58,791 nucleotides of DNA. Source: Litorivicinus sp. (GTDB lineage: Bacteria; Pseudomonadota; Gammaproteobacteria; Pseudomonadales; Litorivicinaceae). Shown here in pieces: positions 30,971 through 40,546 of the stretch. A model generated the notes under the pieces. It did not search any database, was not told the origin of the DNA, and saw only the letters and a list, made by a program, of their open reading frames with translations. Location: NCBI GenBank assembly GCA_009886945.1, contig QXYM01000028.1:1-58791 (forward strand). The letters run 5' to 3'. Both the position numbers and the translations under genes were made by a program. Positions within the stretch are counted from its first letter, which is position 1. Each line of letters opens with the position of its first letter.

Positions 30971-31543
30971 ATGCGTTTTTCTATGATCCTGATCACTGTC
31001 CTGATGGGCCTTCTTAGCGGATGTGCGACCGTCATTGATTCCACGACATCTGAACCGATTTCAGACAATCGAGGGAGTCGAACCGCTGGGCAATTTATTG
31101 ATGATGAAACCGCAGAGGTCACGATTGCGGTCAATCTCAAAAAAGCATCACCTGAGCTGAAAGTCAGCAACATTAACGTCAAGGTCTATAACGGCGTGGT
31201 GTTAATTGCTGGACAAGTGCCTTCTGAAGATGCGCGAGAAACTGCCGGCAAGGTCGCCACGCAGCATCGCGGTGTCGCTCGCGTCATCAACCAACTCGAG
31301 ATCGCCGGCAAAGCGACTGTCATCTCAGAAATCAACGATCTCACCATCTCAACGCAGGTGAAAGCGTTGGTCCTCAAGGATCTTGGACGCAATGTGTACC
31401 AGCGCACACTGATCACCACTGAAAACAGCATTGTGTACGTGATGGGGTTTGTCACCAAAACCGAAGCCGCCGCACTCGAGAACGTCGTGAGTTCAGTGCG
31501 TGGTGTCAAGCGAATCGTCAGAGTCTTTGAATATATCGATTAG
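30971..31543 (+). CDS. dolP: BON-domain lipoprotein DolP (YraP)
   Basis: Lipobox LLSGC; two BON domains (NINVKVYNGVVLIAGQVPSEDARETAGKVA; VYVMGFVTKTEAAALENVVSSVRGVKRIVRVFEYI). Confidence 0.88.
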   Translation: MRFSMILITVLMGLLSGCATVIDSTTSEPISDNRGSRTAGQFIDDETAEVTIAVNLKKASPELKVSNINVKVYNGVVLIAGQVPSEDARETAGKVATQHRGVARVINQLEIAGKATVISEINDLTISTQVKALVLKDLGRNVYQRTLITTENSIVYVMGFVTKTEAAALENVVSSVRGVKRIVRVFEYID

Positions 31544-31989
31544 TCGTCAGATTTGACGATTCGAAGAGCAGGTCGCTCACGCTTGGGCGGCTCTGCGTTC
31601 TCCTGAGCGTCTTCGGGCGCAGGCTCGTCGGCGGGTGTCCGCGTTTCGCCAGAAGGCAACTCAGGAACACCACCAGGCTCTTGCCCAAAAGCCATGCCCA
31701 ATCCAGACTCTTTCCCGTAAATCGCCGTGATCGCGCCGTAAGGAAGAATAATTTCCGTCGGAATCCCCCCAAACCGCGTTTGGAACATGACGCCAAAGTC
31801 AGCCATATTCCAGCCGCTGAGTGCACGAGGGGCGAGATTCAAGACAATCTGACCGTCTTTGATGTGCGTTTCAGGAACCTCTACGCCTGGATAAAAACAA
31901 TCGACGACAACGTAAGGATCCTCACCACCATCGACGATCCAATCGTAGAGGGCTCGTATTAAGTAGGGGCGTGAAGATCCTAACGCCAT
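31540..31989 (-). CDS. sspB: ClpXP protease specificity-enhancing factor SspB
   Basis: SSRPYLIRALYDWIVDGGEDPYVVVD; C-terminal ClpX-binding-like tail RPALRIVKSDD; downstream of sspA. Confidence 0.93.
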   Translation of the reverse strand: MALGSSRPYLIRALYDWIVDGGEDPYVVVDCFYPGVEVPETHIKDGQIVLNLAPRALSGWNMADFGVMFQTRFGGIPTEIILPYGAITAIYGKESGLGMAFGQEPGGVPELPSGETRTPADEPAPEDAQENAEPPKRERPALRIVKSDD

Positions 31990-32625
31990 TTAACTGCGGG
32001 GCATTTCTCGTTCTGCTTCAGACAAACTTGCCTGGAATGCATCACGATTGAACATCCGATATTGATAGTCCTGAAGACCCCGCGTCTGCTTTGGCGGCAA
32101 CTCAACACCCAAATGTGGAAGTCGCCACAAGATCGGAGCGACAGTGCAATCGACCAGTGAAAATTCTTCACTCATAAAGTAGGGCATTTCTTCGAAAATC
32201 GGTGCGACAGCAACCAACTGCTCTTTCAACTCTTTGGCCGCCGATGGCGAACGCTTGTTGTTTCGTTTGGCAGTCTCGATGGTTCGGATCAATGGTGTCC
32301 ATTCATTCTCAATTCGATGCAAGAACATCCGGGCATTGGCGCGCGCCACTGGATACACAGGAAGCAGTGGCGGATGAGGAAATCTCTCATCCAAATATTC
32401 CATCATGATATTGGGCTCATACAACACCAAATCGCGATCAAGTAACGTCGGGAGATTGTTGTAAGGGTTAATTTCCGACACTTCTTCTGGAATATCGTCA
32501 GGATCACAATCAACGATGTCGACTGTCACTCCTTTTTCGGCCAACACGATGCGGACACGGTGTGACATATGATCCGTAGGATCTGAGAAAAAGGTCATAG
32601 TTGAGCGTTTCGTCACAAGTGACAT
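31990..32625 (-). CDS. sspA: Stringent starvation protein A (GST fold; start may be 32598)
   Basis: MTFFSDPTDHMSHRVRIVLAEKGV, NPYNNLPTLLDRDLVLYEPNIMMEYLDERFPHPPLLP. Confidence 0.93.
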   Translation of the reverse strand: MSLVTKRSTMTFFSDPTDHMSHRVRIVLAEKGVTVDIVDCDPDDIPEEVSEINPYNNLPTLLDRDLVLYEPNIMMEYLDERFPHPPLLPVYPVARANARMFLHRIENEWTPLIRTIETAKRNNKRSPSAAKELKEQLVAVAPIFEEMPYFMSEEFSLVDCTVAPILWRLPHLGVELPPKQTRGLQDYQYRMFNRDAFQASLSEAEREMPRS

Positions 32626-32655
32626 AAGTATTTCAATCTCCGTAAAACAGACAAA

Positions 32656-32677
32656 ACAGCCGGCAAAAGCCGGCTGT
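32656..32677 (-). terminator. Rho-independent terminator downstream of petC
   Basis: Minus strand ACAGCCGGC-TTTT-GCCGGCTGT followed by TTTGTCTGTTTT. Confidence 0.8.
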
Positions 32678-32703
32678 TCTTAGAACTTCAGGCTCGGTTG
32701 TGC

Positions 32704-33483
32704 TTAGTGCACATCCTTCCAATATTCGCGCTTTAATAAGTACGCAAACACAAAGAAGATCATCAGGAATAGCAGGACATAGATACCTAAGTCATGCGAC
32801 TTCGCTTTTGATGGCTCACCGACATACTCGAGGAAGTTTACCAGATCATAGATCAACTGGTCGTATTCAGCTGGTGTTAACTGGCCAGTACCATCCACCA
32901 CTTCCAAAATCCCACACTGATTCTCTGTCAGCGGCTGCCCTGAAATCGGATCTGTTTGCACAGAGCCATTCACGCGGATCGGCGCTTCTTTACAGACCGT
33001 GCGCTGTACACCTTGCAATGGCTCAAGGACGTGCGGCATCCCCACTTTCGGGAAGACTTTGTTGTTCACACCCAAAGGACGTGATGGATCCACATAAAAG
33101 GTCTTCAGGTAAGTGTAAACCCAATCCGGTGAACGCTTCCGCGCCACTAACGTCAAATCGGGCGGTGGAGCACCAAACCATTCAGCTGCGCCCTTAGATG
33201 GCATCGCGATACTTCCAAGATCACCAATTTTCTTATCTGTAGGCACAATGGATTGGACCATGATGTCAGTATCAATTCCCAAATCCATCGCGGTCCGTTC
33301 ATAACGCTGATACTCAAGCGAGTGACACCCCATACAGTAATGACTATAGGTCGCCAAGCCCCGCTGCAACGACGCTTTGTCATCATAATCGGGTTGGATC
33401 GACTCCAGTGGGTACGAAGGACCACCAGCTGCCATTGCTGCGGCCGACATCCATGAAAAGACTAAGACTAAGACGACTTTCAT
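32704..33483 (-). CDS. petC: Cytochrome c1 (bc1 complex)
   Basis: Heme motif CMGCH; MPHVLEPLQG; C-terminal TM anchor. Start set at MKVVLVLVFSWM. Confidence 0.95.
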   Translation of the reverse strand: MKVVLVLVFSWMSAAAMAAGGPSYPLESIQPDYDDKASLQRGLATYSHYCMGCHSLEYQRYERTAMDLGIDTDIMVQSIVPTDKKIGDLGSIAMPSKGAAEWFGAPPPDLTLVARKRSPDWVYTYLKTFYVDPSRPLGVNNKVFPKVGMPHVLEPLQGVQRTVCKEAPIRVNGSVQTDPISGQPLTENQCGILEVVDGTGQLTPAEYDQLIYDLVNFLEYVGEPSKAKSHDLGIYVLLFLMIFFVFAYLLKREYWKDVH

Positions 33484-34733
33484 TTCGTTACCCTCTCTGG
33501 AACAGGTTTCGTCGACTCCCATCGGGTGTACCAAGGCATGGCAAGGAAGAATAAGAAGTAAATCGCTGTGCCTGCTTGCGCCAGCGCCGTCCGAACAGGC
33601 GTCGACGGTAAAGCACCAAGCACACCCAAAACCACAAAGGCAATGGCGAATAATACAAGCATAATTTTCGACAAATTCCCTTTATAGCGGATCGAACGCA
33701 CAGGGCTTCGATCAAGCCAAGGCAAGACGAACAAGATGGCAATGGCCGCTCCCATGACGACCACACCCCAGAACTTGGCATCTAATCCAAACATCGGGAA
33801 GGTAATCGCACGTAACATCGCGTAAAACGGCGTGAAGTACCAGACCGGGGCAATGTGTTCAGGGGTCTTCAAAGGGTTCGCAGGCTCAAAGTTCGCGTGC
33901 TCAAGGAAGTACCCACCCATTTCTGGGAAGAAGAAAATCACGATACTGAAGACAAAAAGGAATACAGCAACACCGGCGATGTCTTTCACGGTGTAGTACG
34001 GATGGAACGCAATGCCATCGAGTGGCTTACCGTTTTCATCTTTATTGTCTTTGATGTCGATACCGTCTGGGTTGTTCGATCCGACTTCATGCAAAGCCAA
34101 AATATGCAACACAACCAGACCGGCAATCACTAAAGGTAACGCAATGACGTGAAGTGCAAAGAACCGATTCAGGGTAATCCCACTGATGAGGTAATCACCA
34201 CGAACCCATTGCGCAAGATCAGCACCGATGACTGGAATCGCTGAGAACAAAGAGACAATCACCTGCGCACCCCAGTAAGACATCTGTCCCCATGGAAGGA
34301 GATAGCCCATAAAGGCTTCAGCCATCAACAGCAGATAAATTGTCATCCCAAAGATCCAAATCAGCTCACGTGGCTTCTGATAAGAGCCGTACATGATGCC
34401 TCGCAGCATGTGCAAGTAGACCACCACAAAGAATGCTGAAGCTCCGGTGGAATGCATATATCGGATCAGCCATCCCATCTCCACATCACGCATGATGTAT
34501 TCAACAGATGCAAATGCCCCTTCGGCGCTCGGCTCATAGCTCATGGTCAACCAGATGCCGGTTAAGATCTGATTCACCAACACCAATAAGGCGAGCGACC
34601 CAAAGAAATACCAAATGTTAAAGTTTTTGGGTGTCCAGTACTGTGCGAGGTGATTATTCCACGCATCCATAATCGACAATCGCTGGTCAACCCATCCGAC
34701 CAACCCTGTTGCTTCGGTTTTACGCAAACCCAT
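33480..34733 (-). CDS. petB: Cytochrome b (bc1 complex)
   Basis: NIWYFFGSLALLVLVNQILTGIWLTM, GYLLPWGQMSYWGAQVI, PEHIAPVWYFTPFYAMLRAI. Confidence 0.97.
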   Translation of the reverse strand: MGLRKTEATGLVGWVDQRLSIMDAWNNHLAQYWTPKNFNIWYFFGSLALLVLVNQILTGIWLTMSYEPSAEGAFASVEYIMRDVEMGWLIRYMHSTGASAFFVVVYLHMLRGIMYGSYQKPRELIWIFGMTIYLLLMAEAFMGYLLPWGQMSYWGAQVIVSLFSAIPVIGADLAQWVRGDYLISGITLNRFFALHVIALPLVIAGLVVLHILALHEVGSNNPDGIDIKDNKDENGKPLDGIAFHPYYTVKDIAGVAVFLFVFSIVIFFFPEMGGYFLEHANFEPANPLKTPEHIAPVWYFTPFYAMLRAITFPMFGLDAKFWGVVVMGAAIAILFVLPWLDRSPVRSIRYKGNLSKIMLVLFAIAFVVLGVLGALPSTPVRTALAQAGTAIYFLFFLAMPWYTRWESTKPVPERVTK

Positions 34734-35350
34734 TACGCATTCTCCTCATCAACACCAATGATCAGCACGTTGTCGCTCTCATAAGTGTGTGGTGGCACCA
34801 ACAGGTTCGTCGGTGCAGGAACGGCTTTGTAAACACGGCCAGCCAAATCAAATTTCGACCCATGACACGGGCAGAAGTAACCACCCTGCCAATCATCGCC
34901 AAGATCCGCCGCACCCACTTCTGGTCGAAACTGCGGAGAGCATCCGAGGTGCGTGCAAATTCCAACCAACACCGCAATTTCTGGGTTAATTGAACGTGCC
35001 TCATTGGTCGCATAAGTTGGTTGTTGTGGCTCCTCACTGTTGGGGTCTGCCACCACACCATTGGTTGCCTTGATCGCTTCCAACATCTCAGGCGTGCGAC
35101 GCAACACAAAGACAGGCTTGCCCCGCCACTCCGCACGAATTTGCTCACCCGGAAGGATTTTTGAAATATCGACCTTCACCGGAGCCCCAGCCGCTTTTGC
35201 TTTCGCACTTGGATTCCAGGAAGAAACAAAAGGAGTCGCGACACCAACGGCGCCCACTGCACTCAGTGCCGCTGTAGCACCAACTAAAAATTTACGACGC
35301 GAAGTGTCAGCTGACTGAGCCACTTCCGGTATGACTACATCGGTCATCAT
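34733..35350 (-). CDS. petA: Ubiquinol-cytochrome c reductase Rieske iron-sulfur subunit
   Basis: Tat-like RRKFLVGATAALSAVGAVGVATPF; CTHLGCSP and CPCHGSKFD clusters. Confidence 0.97.
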   Translation of the reverse strand: MMTDVVIPEVAQSADTSRRKFLVGATAALSAVGAVGVATPFVSSWNPSAKAKAAGAPVKVDISKILPGEQIRAEWRGKPVFVLRRTPEMLEAIKATNGVVADPNSEEPQQPTYATNEARSINPEIAVLVGICTHLGCSPQFRPEVGAADLGDDWQGGYFCPCHGSKFDLAGRVYKAVPAPTNLLVPPHTYESDNVLIIGVDEENA

Positions 35351-35392
35351 GTGTCCTTGAGATCGTTGTTTCGGAGCTGATTTGCAGGCGGT

Positions 35393-35421
35393 ATTTTAGA
35401 GAGTGCAACCTATTCAGGCAA
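35393..35421 (-). promoter_or_regulatory. Putative sigma70 promoter of petABC
   Basis: Minus strand TTGCCT (35416-35421), 17-nt spacer, TAAAAT (35393-35398). Confidence 0.6.
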
Positions 35422-35466
35422 GCGCCTTATAGCCTTTTGATCTAAAAGTTTATGTCGTTATGGCAT

Positions 35467-35493
35467 AAAAAAACCCGCTTGAGCGGGTTTTTT
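35467..35493 (-). terminator. Rho-independent terminator after rpsI
   Basis: AAAAAAACCCGCTTGAGCGGGTTTTTT; symmetric, so potentially bidirectional. Confidence 0.88.
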
Positions 35494-35509
35494 CGAGTCG
35501 TCCAGCCAA

Positions 35510-35902
35510 TTAACGCTTGGAGAACTGTGGACGCTTCCGCGCTTTGCGAAGACCAACCTTCTTCCGTTCGACTTCACGTGCATCACGGGTGACGTACCCG
35601 GCGCGGCGTAAATCGCCTTTCAGGTTTTCGTCATACTCAACCAAGGCGCGCGTAATTCCATGACGGATCGCACCGGCTTGACCTGATGCACCACCACCTT
35701 CAACGGTGATCACAATGTCAAACTTCTCAGCCATCTCAACCAATTGAAGCGGTTGACGAACAACCATCCGAGAGGTCTGGCGGCCAAAATAGTCATCCAA
35801 CGCTTTACCGTTAATGGTGATTTGACCAGAGCCTGGACGCAAAAACACGCGAGCTGTCGATGTCTTTCTGCGGCCTGTTCCGTAATTCTGTGTAGTCGCC
35901 AT
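35510..35902 (-). CDS. rpsI: 30S ribosomal protein S9
   Basis: [20 protein letters not shown]...[20 protein letters not shown]. Confidence 0.98.
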   Translation of the reverse strand: MATTQNYGTGRRKTSTARVFLRPGSGQITINGKALDDYFGRQTSRMVVRQPLQLVEMAEKFDIVITVEGGGASGQAGAIRHGITRALVEYDENLKGDLRRAGYVTRDAREVERKKVGLRKARKRPQFSKR

Positions 35903-35910
35903 ATCGTGTC

Positions 35911-36342
35911 CTATGACAGAGTCAAAGTTTCAGGTTGCTGTGCATCATGTGGGTGTTCTTGCCCCGCATAGACTTTCAGCTTCCGGTACATTGCACGTCC
36001 CAGTGGATTGCGTGGCAGCATGCCTTTGACAGCGAGCTCAATCACTTTCTCTGGTGAACGTTCGATCATTTGCGTGAAGTTGGCTTCCTTCAAACCACCA
36101 GGATGTCCTGTGTGACGGTAATACATCTTGTCGGATGCCTTCCGGCCAGTCACCTTCACTTTGCCCGCGTTGACAACGACAATGTAGTCGCCTGTGTCGA
36201 CGTGCGGTGTGTATTCAGTCTTGTGCTTACCGCGCAGGCGACGAGCAACTTCGGTTGCAAGACGGCCGAGAGTCTGTCCTTCGGCGTCGATCACATACCA
36301 GCTACGCTGTACGGTTTCTGCTTTAGCGCTAATCGTCTTCAT
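35911..36342 (-). CDS. rplM: 50S ribosomal protein L13
   Basis: [61 protein letters not shown]. Confidence 0.98.
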   Translation of the reverse strand: MKTISAKAETVQRSWYVIDAEGQTLGRLATEVARRLRGKHKTEYTPHVDTGDYIVVVNAGKVKVTGRKASDKMYYRHTGHPGGLKEANFTQMIERSPEKVIELAVKGMLPRNPLGRAMYRKLKVYAGQEHPHDAQQPETLTLS

Positions 36343-36387
36343 GTTTGTCTTCTGCCTTCAGCGGCGTTCAAATTCAAAGAGGCGCGG

Positions 36388-36416
36388 ATTATAGAGATGG
36401 ACGCAGGTTTTCGCAA
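36388..36416 (-). promoter_or_regulatory. Putative rplM-rpsI promoter
   Basis: Minus strand TTGCGA (36411-36416), 17-nt spacer, perfect TATAAT (36388-36393), followed by GC-rich CCGCGCC. Confidence 0.75.
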
Positions 36417-36426
36417 CACCCTTTTA

Positions 36427-37530
36427 TCAATCAGGACGATGCGGGCGCTCTAAATATTCGACCGACTGCATCTCAAGCAGCCGCGAGCGACAGCGATCCA
36501 TCTCAAACGCTAAGCGTCCCGTCGTATACAGATCATCCAACCTGGCATCAGCGCCCAGAATTAAATTCACCGACCGATCGTAAAATTCATCAATCAAATG
36601 TAAGAATCGACGCGTCGCATCGTCTCCCGCCTTGGATAATTGAGGAACGCCCGTCATCACCACGGTATGGTAAATTTTTGCGATCTCAATATAGTCCGGT
36701 GCCGCTCGGCCTTGGCCGCAAATGACATCGAAATCGAACCACACCACATCTTCTGCGACAAAACGAACAGCCACCTGACGACGGTTAATCTCAACAAAAG
36801 CACCCTCGCTCTGCCGAGCCTCCGGCGCCAACGCCAAAACCGATTGCCAAATCGCATCGATCGCACGTGAGTCACACGGGGAATAATATAGCTGCGCATG
36901 CTCTAACGTCCGCAACCGATAATCAGTTCCTGAATCCAAATGGAAAACTTCACAATGCGTCTGGATCAAGGCAATCGCAGGCAGAAATCGATCACGCTGC
37001 AATCCATCTTTGTACAGATTGTCGGGCTCGATATTACTGGTTGTCACCAACGACACGCCGCGACGGAAAAGCGCATCAAATAAAGTACCCAAAACCATGG
37101 CATCGGTGATGTCTGAGACAAAACACTCATCAAAACACAACACCTTCGCTCGACGCGCCAACTCATCAGCGATCGCTTCCAGGGGATTCTCTGTGCCTTG
37201 CATCGCGGTCAATCGTCCGTGGACTTGGTTCATAAACCGGTGAAAATGCAGCCGAACCGCGACTCCATCCGGAAGCGAATCCACAAACAGATCCATCAAA
37301 AAGGTTTTCCCGCGACCAACCCCGCCCCAGAGGTAAAGCCCTTGTTCTGGACGCGTCCATGATTGACGTCGAAACAAGCCTTTGCGACCGCCACTCCACC
37401 CACGGCGTTCGATTAATCGTTCTGCCAACTGATCAAGTCGCTCAATGGCCATCCGCTGACGCTTATCTGGGCTCAGCTCACCGACCTCAACTAGGCCATC
37501 ATAGATATGCGAGGCAGGTGTACGACTCAT
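36427..37530 (-). CDS. zapE: Cell division AFG1-like ATPase ZapE
   Basis: LYLWGGVGRGKTFLMDLFVDSLP, LCFDECFVSDITDAMVLGTLFDALF, HLIDEFYDRSVNLI. Confidence 0.94.
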   Translation of the reverse strand: MSRTPASHIYDGLVEVGELSPDKRQRMAIERLDQLAERLIERRGWSGGRKGLFRRQSWTRPEQGLYLWGGVGRGKTFLMDLFVDSLPDGVAVRLHFHRFMNQVHGRLTAMQGTENPLEAIADELARRAKVLCFDECFVSDITDAMVLGTLFDALFRRGVSLVTTSNIEPDNLYKDGLQRDRFLPAIALIQTHCEVFHLDSGTDYRLRTLEHAQLYYSPCDSRAIDAIWQSVLALAPEARQSEGAFVEINRRQVAVRFVAEDVVWFDFDVICGQGRAAPDYIEIAKIYHTVVMTGVPQLSKAGDDATRRFLHLIDEFYDRSVNLILGADARLDDLYTTGRLAFEMDRCRSRLLEMQSVEYLERPHRPD

Positions 37531-38180
37531 AAAACGCCTCGCGACTCATAATGCGACGCGACTGTACTCTTCAGCCGCGTTAATTCCCCGTGGAAAAAAT
37601 GCCCTCCGGATTCCGAACGAAACACGGTCGCGCCGACACTGTGCGCATAGGTTGCAATCGCCTCAGGGCTCACGACTTCATCATCCGCGTTAAAGATTAC
37701 CGCTCGCGGCACATCGTGTAGCGAACCAGCATCGATCGGAAAGTTCTCAACCGCAGGTGCCACTTGCACCAAATCCAAAAGCTCGACCGTCGGATACGCC
37801 GTCTTCAATTGTGGAATCAGATGCGCAGCGATTGATCCACCAAATGAAAAGCCTGCCAAGCACAAGGTTTGCACGCCCTGATCAATCATCCGTGATGCCA
37901 CGGCCAACGCATCCAGCAATTCCCCCTGGCCATGATCCCAAACCCCAGCGCTTCGGCCTGCACCTCTGAAATTAAAAGCCACAGCAGGCAACCCCCCATC
38001 GCGCGCCACTCGAGCGATGGTGGTGACGACCTTATTTCCCATGGTTCCACCATGCAGCGGATGCGGATGCAAAAGCAAAAGTGCCTGTGCCGGCATCGGT
38101 TGAGCAAGATCACATAACAGCGAGGCGGTTTCGATTTGACCCACAGGTCCATCAACGAATTGGATAACTGGCGCGTTCAT
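37527..38180 (-). CDS. Small alpha/beta hydrolase (COG2945-like)
   Basis: LLLHPHPLHGGTMGNKVVTTIARVARDGG, FNFRGAGRSAGVWDHGQGELLDA, LAGFSFGGSIAAHLI. Confidence 0.85.
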   Translation of the reverse strand: MNAPVIQFVDGPVGQIETASLLCDLAQPMPAQALLLLHPHPLHGGTMGNKVVTTIARVARDGGLPAVAFNFRGAGRSAGVWDHGQGELLDALAVASRMIDQGVQTLCLAGFSFGGSIAAHLIPQLKTAYPTVELLDLVQVAPAVENFPIDAGSLHDVPRAVIFNADDEVVSPEAIATYAHSVGATVFRSESGGHFFHGELTRLKSTVASHYESRGVL

Positions 38181-38263
38181 GTGTCTCCTTTCAGAAAGCG
38201 AAGTCTAACGACTCGCCCAAACAACGCAAACTCCGTACACTACAGAAAAATGGAGATGAAACT

Positions 38264-38611
38264 GTGGAATTAAATGCGCTGACCTTAGGTTCGATGTTAA
38301 TGGTCTTCTTCGCCGGTGGGCTCGTCGGTTGGTTGTTACGCCAACCCAAAACGATCACAGTCTCGCCTCCAGACCTCGAACGCGAAAGAACACTCGCTGA
38401 AGCAAAGCACCAAGCACTGATGGATGACATCGAGCAGCATTTAGCCTCAACACAACAAGCACTCATTGACTTAGCCGACCGGCAAGCAAAACTTGCAGCG
38501 GAGATGAACGGCGAGGCGAGAACCGAGATCACAACAGACACCGAAAGCACCGAGACCGATGCGGTGTTACCTCCTCGCGATTACGCGGAATCGCGAGGGC
38601 AGTTGCAGTAA
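38264..38611 (+). CDS. zapG: ZapG/YhcB-like DUF1043 membrane protein; GTG start
   Basis: N-terminal TM, coiled-coil, conserved C-terminal PPRDYAESRGQL motif; synteny with zapE and degS. Confidence 0.82.
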   Translation: MELNALTLGSMLMVFFAGGLVGWLLRQPKTITVSPPDLERERTLAEAKHQALMDDIEQHLASTQQALIDLADRQAKLAAEMNGEARTEITTDTESTETDAVLPPRDYAESRGQLQ

Positions 38612-39370
38612 TTACGCGGGATTGTGGTCATCAAAAAAGGCCACATCCACACCCAACGTTGACGCCAATTTCTGGCCAAGCGCCTGGATTCCATAGCGCT
38701 CAGTCGCATGATGTCCTGCAGCAATATAATGAACGCCAAGTTCGCGGGCCTCGTGGGTGGTTCGCTCTGAAATTTCACCCGACAAATACACATCCGCGCC
38801 GTAAGACAGCGCTTTCGTTAAATAATCCTGAGCGCCTCCGGTGCAGACCACCAAACGACTCAAGATCTCAGATCCCCGCGAGGACTCAATCACCATCGGC
38901 GCCCGGCCAAGTGCTGATTGCACCTGCAACGCCAGCTGATCGATCGTCATCGCGTTTGGCAGAGGAACCGACCAGAGCAACCCATTTTCCTCAGCAATCG
39001 GCTGTCCTCCAACCAAGCCCAACTGATCGAGCAAGGCCTTGTTGTTGCCGAATTCTGCGTGACAGTCCAAGGGCAAATGATAGGCGATTAACGACATCTG
39101 ATGGTTCATCAGCGCACGGACTCGTTGTCCTTTCATGCCAGTTAACACAGGTGGCTCATTCCGCCAAAAATAACCATGATGCACCAACAGTGCATCAGCA
39201 CCCCAAGCAACTGCCTGCTGAATCACATCAGCTGACGCGGTCACACCCAGTGCCAATCGAGAAATCGTGTCACGTCCCTCCACTTGCAATCCGTTCGGTG
39301 CATAATCTTTTAATAATTCAGGTTTCATCCAATCGTCGAGCGTTTGGATCAGTGCGTGTAAACTAGTCAT
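38612..39370 (-). CDS. Nif3-like dinuclear metal center hexameric protein (YbgI family)
   Basis: LKDYAPNGLQVEGRDTISRLALGVTAS, ADALLVHHGYFWRNE, AGHHATERYGIQALG. Confidence 0.93.
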   Translation of the reverse strand: MTSLHALIQTLDDWMKPELLKDYAPNGLQVEGRDTISRLALGVTASADVIQQAVAWGADALLVHHGYFWRNEPPVLTGMKGQRVRALMNHQMSLIAYHLPLDCHAEFGNNKALLDQLGLVGGQPIAEENGLLWSVPLPNAMTIDQLALQVQSALGRAPMVIESSRGSEILSRLVVCTGGAQDYLTKALSYGADVYLSGEISERTTHEARELGVHYIAAGHHATERYGIQALGQKLASTLGVDVAFFDDHNPA

Positions 39371-39394
39371 ACAGCCTCTCTTTCAGGACGACTC

Positions 39395-40546
39395 ATGCTA
39401 CAACAAATTACTCGAATTCTCTGGCCTGTGATCACGGGGATTTTGATTGCGCTTCTTGTGATCCGCGAGTTTCCTGAGTTAACCGGGCGCACTGGAGGCG
39501 TTGAGTTAAATATTGTTGATTCACAACCCGTCTCAACTCAGATCCCAGCAGAGGGACCGGTGAGTTATGCCAGCGCTGTCGAACGTGCAGCCCCTGCAGT
39601 GGTCAACATCTACACAACAACCATCGTCGAGACCAGAGCGCATCCGCTGGCAAGAGATCCATTTTTTCGGAATTTTTTCAATCTTCCGAGTGAGCCTCGA
39701 CGGAAGCGCATGGAATCAAGTCTTGGCTCAGGCGTGATCGTCTCAGGAAATGGCTATATTTTAACCAACCACCATGTCATTGCTGGCGCTGATGACATTG
39801 TCATCGAGCTTAAAGATGGCCGCGTATCACAGGCGTCTGTTGTTGGAACCGATCCGGATACAGACATCGCTGTTTTAAAGATCGAGCTCAACAGTCTACC
39901 CAAATTAATCCTCACCACGTCCCCTGGCCGCGTGGGGGATTTAGTTTTCGCGATCGGGAATCCCTTCGGTGTCGGTCAAACAGTGACGATGGGCATTTTG
40001 AGTGCAACCGGCCGAAACCAAGTTGGTGTGACGAACTATGAAAACTTTATTCAAACCGATGCCGCCATCAACCCTGGGAATTCCGGTGGAGCGTTGATCA
40101 ACGTCCGCGGTGAATTGATTGGGATTAATACTGCAATCTTCACTCGGAGCGGCGGCTCCAACGGGATTGGATTTGCCATTCCCGCATCCATCGCCACCGA
40201 CATCATGCAAGAACTGATCGACCATGGTCAGGTCATTCGTGGCTGGATTGGGGTGGAGACGCAGCCACTCACCGAGGATCTCGCGCGCTCATTTGGTGTC
40301 GGCAAAGATGCAGGCGTCCTCATTTCCGGTGTGTATCGACGAGGGCCGGCGGCTAACGCAGACATTCTTCCCGGCGATATTTTGACGCATATGAATGGCC
40401 AAAAAATTACCGACGGACGGGCAGCCATGAACCAAGTCGCCGATATCGAGCCAGGCACTGACTTACCAGTCAAACTTCTCAGAGATGGTCAGTCCATCGA
40501 ACGCACGATCCGTGTTGGTCAACGTCCGAACTCGGCCGCCAAGTGA
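39395..40546 (+). CDS. degS: Periplasmic trypsin-like serine protease DegS/AlgW
   Basis: N-terminal TM anchor; catalytic triad contexts TNHHVIAG, TDIAVLKIE, NPGNSGGALIN; one PDZ domain. Confidence 0.93.
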   Translation: MLQQITRILWPVITGILIALLVIREFPELTGRTGGVELNIVDSQPVSTQIPAEGPVSYASAVERAAPAVVNIYTTTIVETRAHPLARDPFFRNFFNLPSEPRRKRMESSLGSGVIVSGNGYILTNHHVIAGADDIVIELKDGRVSQASVVGTDPDTDIAVLKIELNSLPKLILTTSPGRVGDLVFAIGNPFGVGQTVTMGILSATGRNQVGVTNYENFIQTDAAINPGNSGGALINVRGELIGINTAIFTRSGGSNGIGFAIPASIATDIMQELIDHGQVIRGWIGVETQPLTEDLARSFGVGKDAGVLISGVYRRGPAANADILPGDILTHMNGQKITDGRAAMNQVADIEPGTDLPVKLLRDGQSIERTIRVGQRPNSAAK

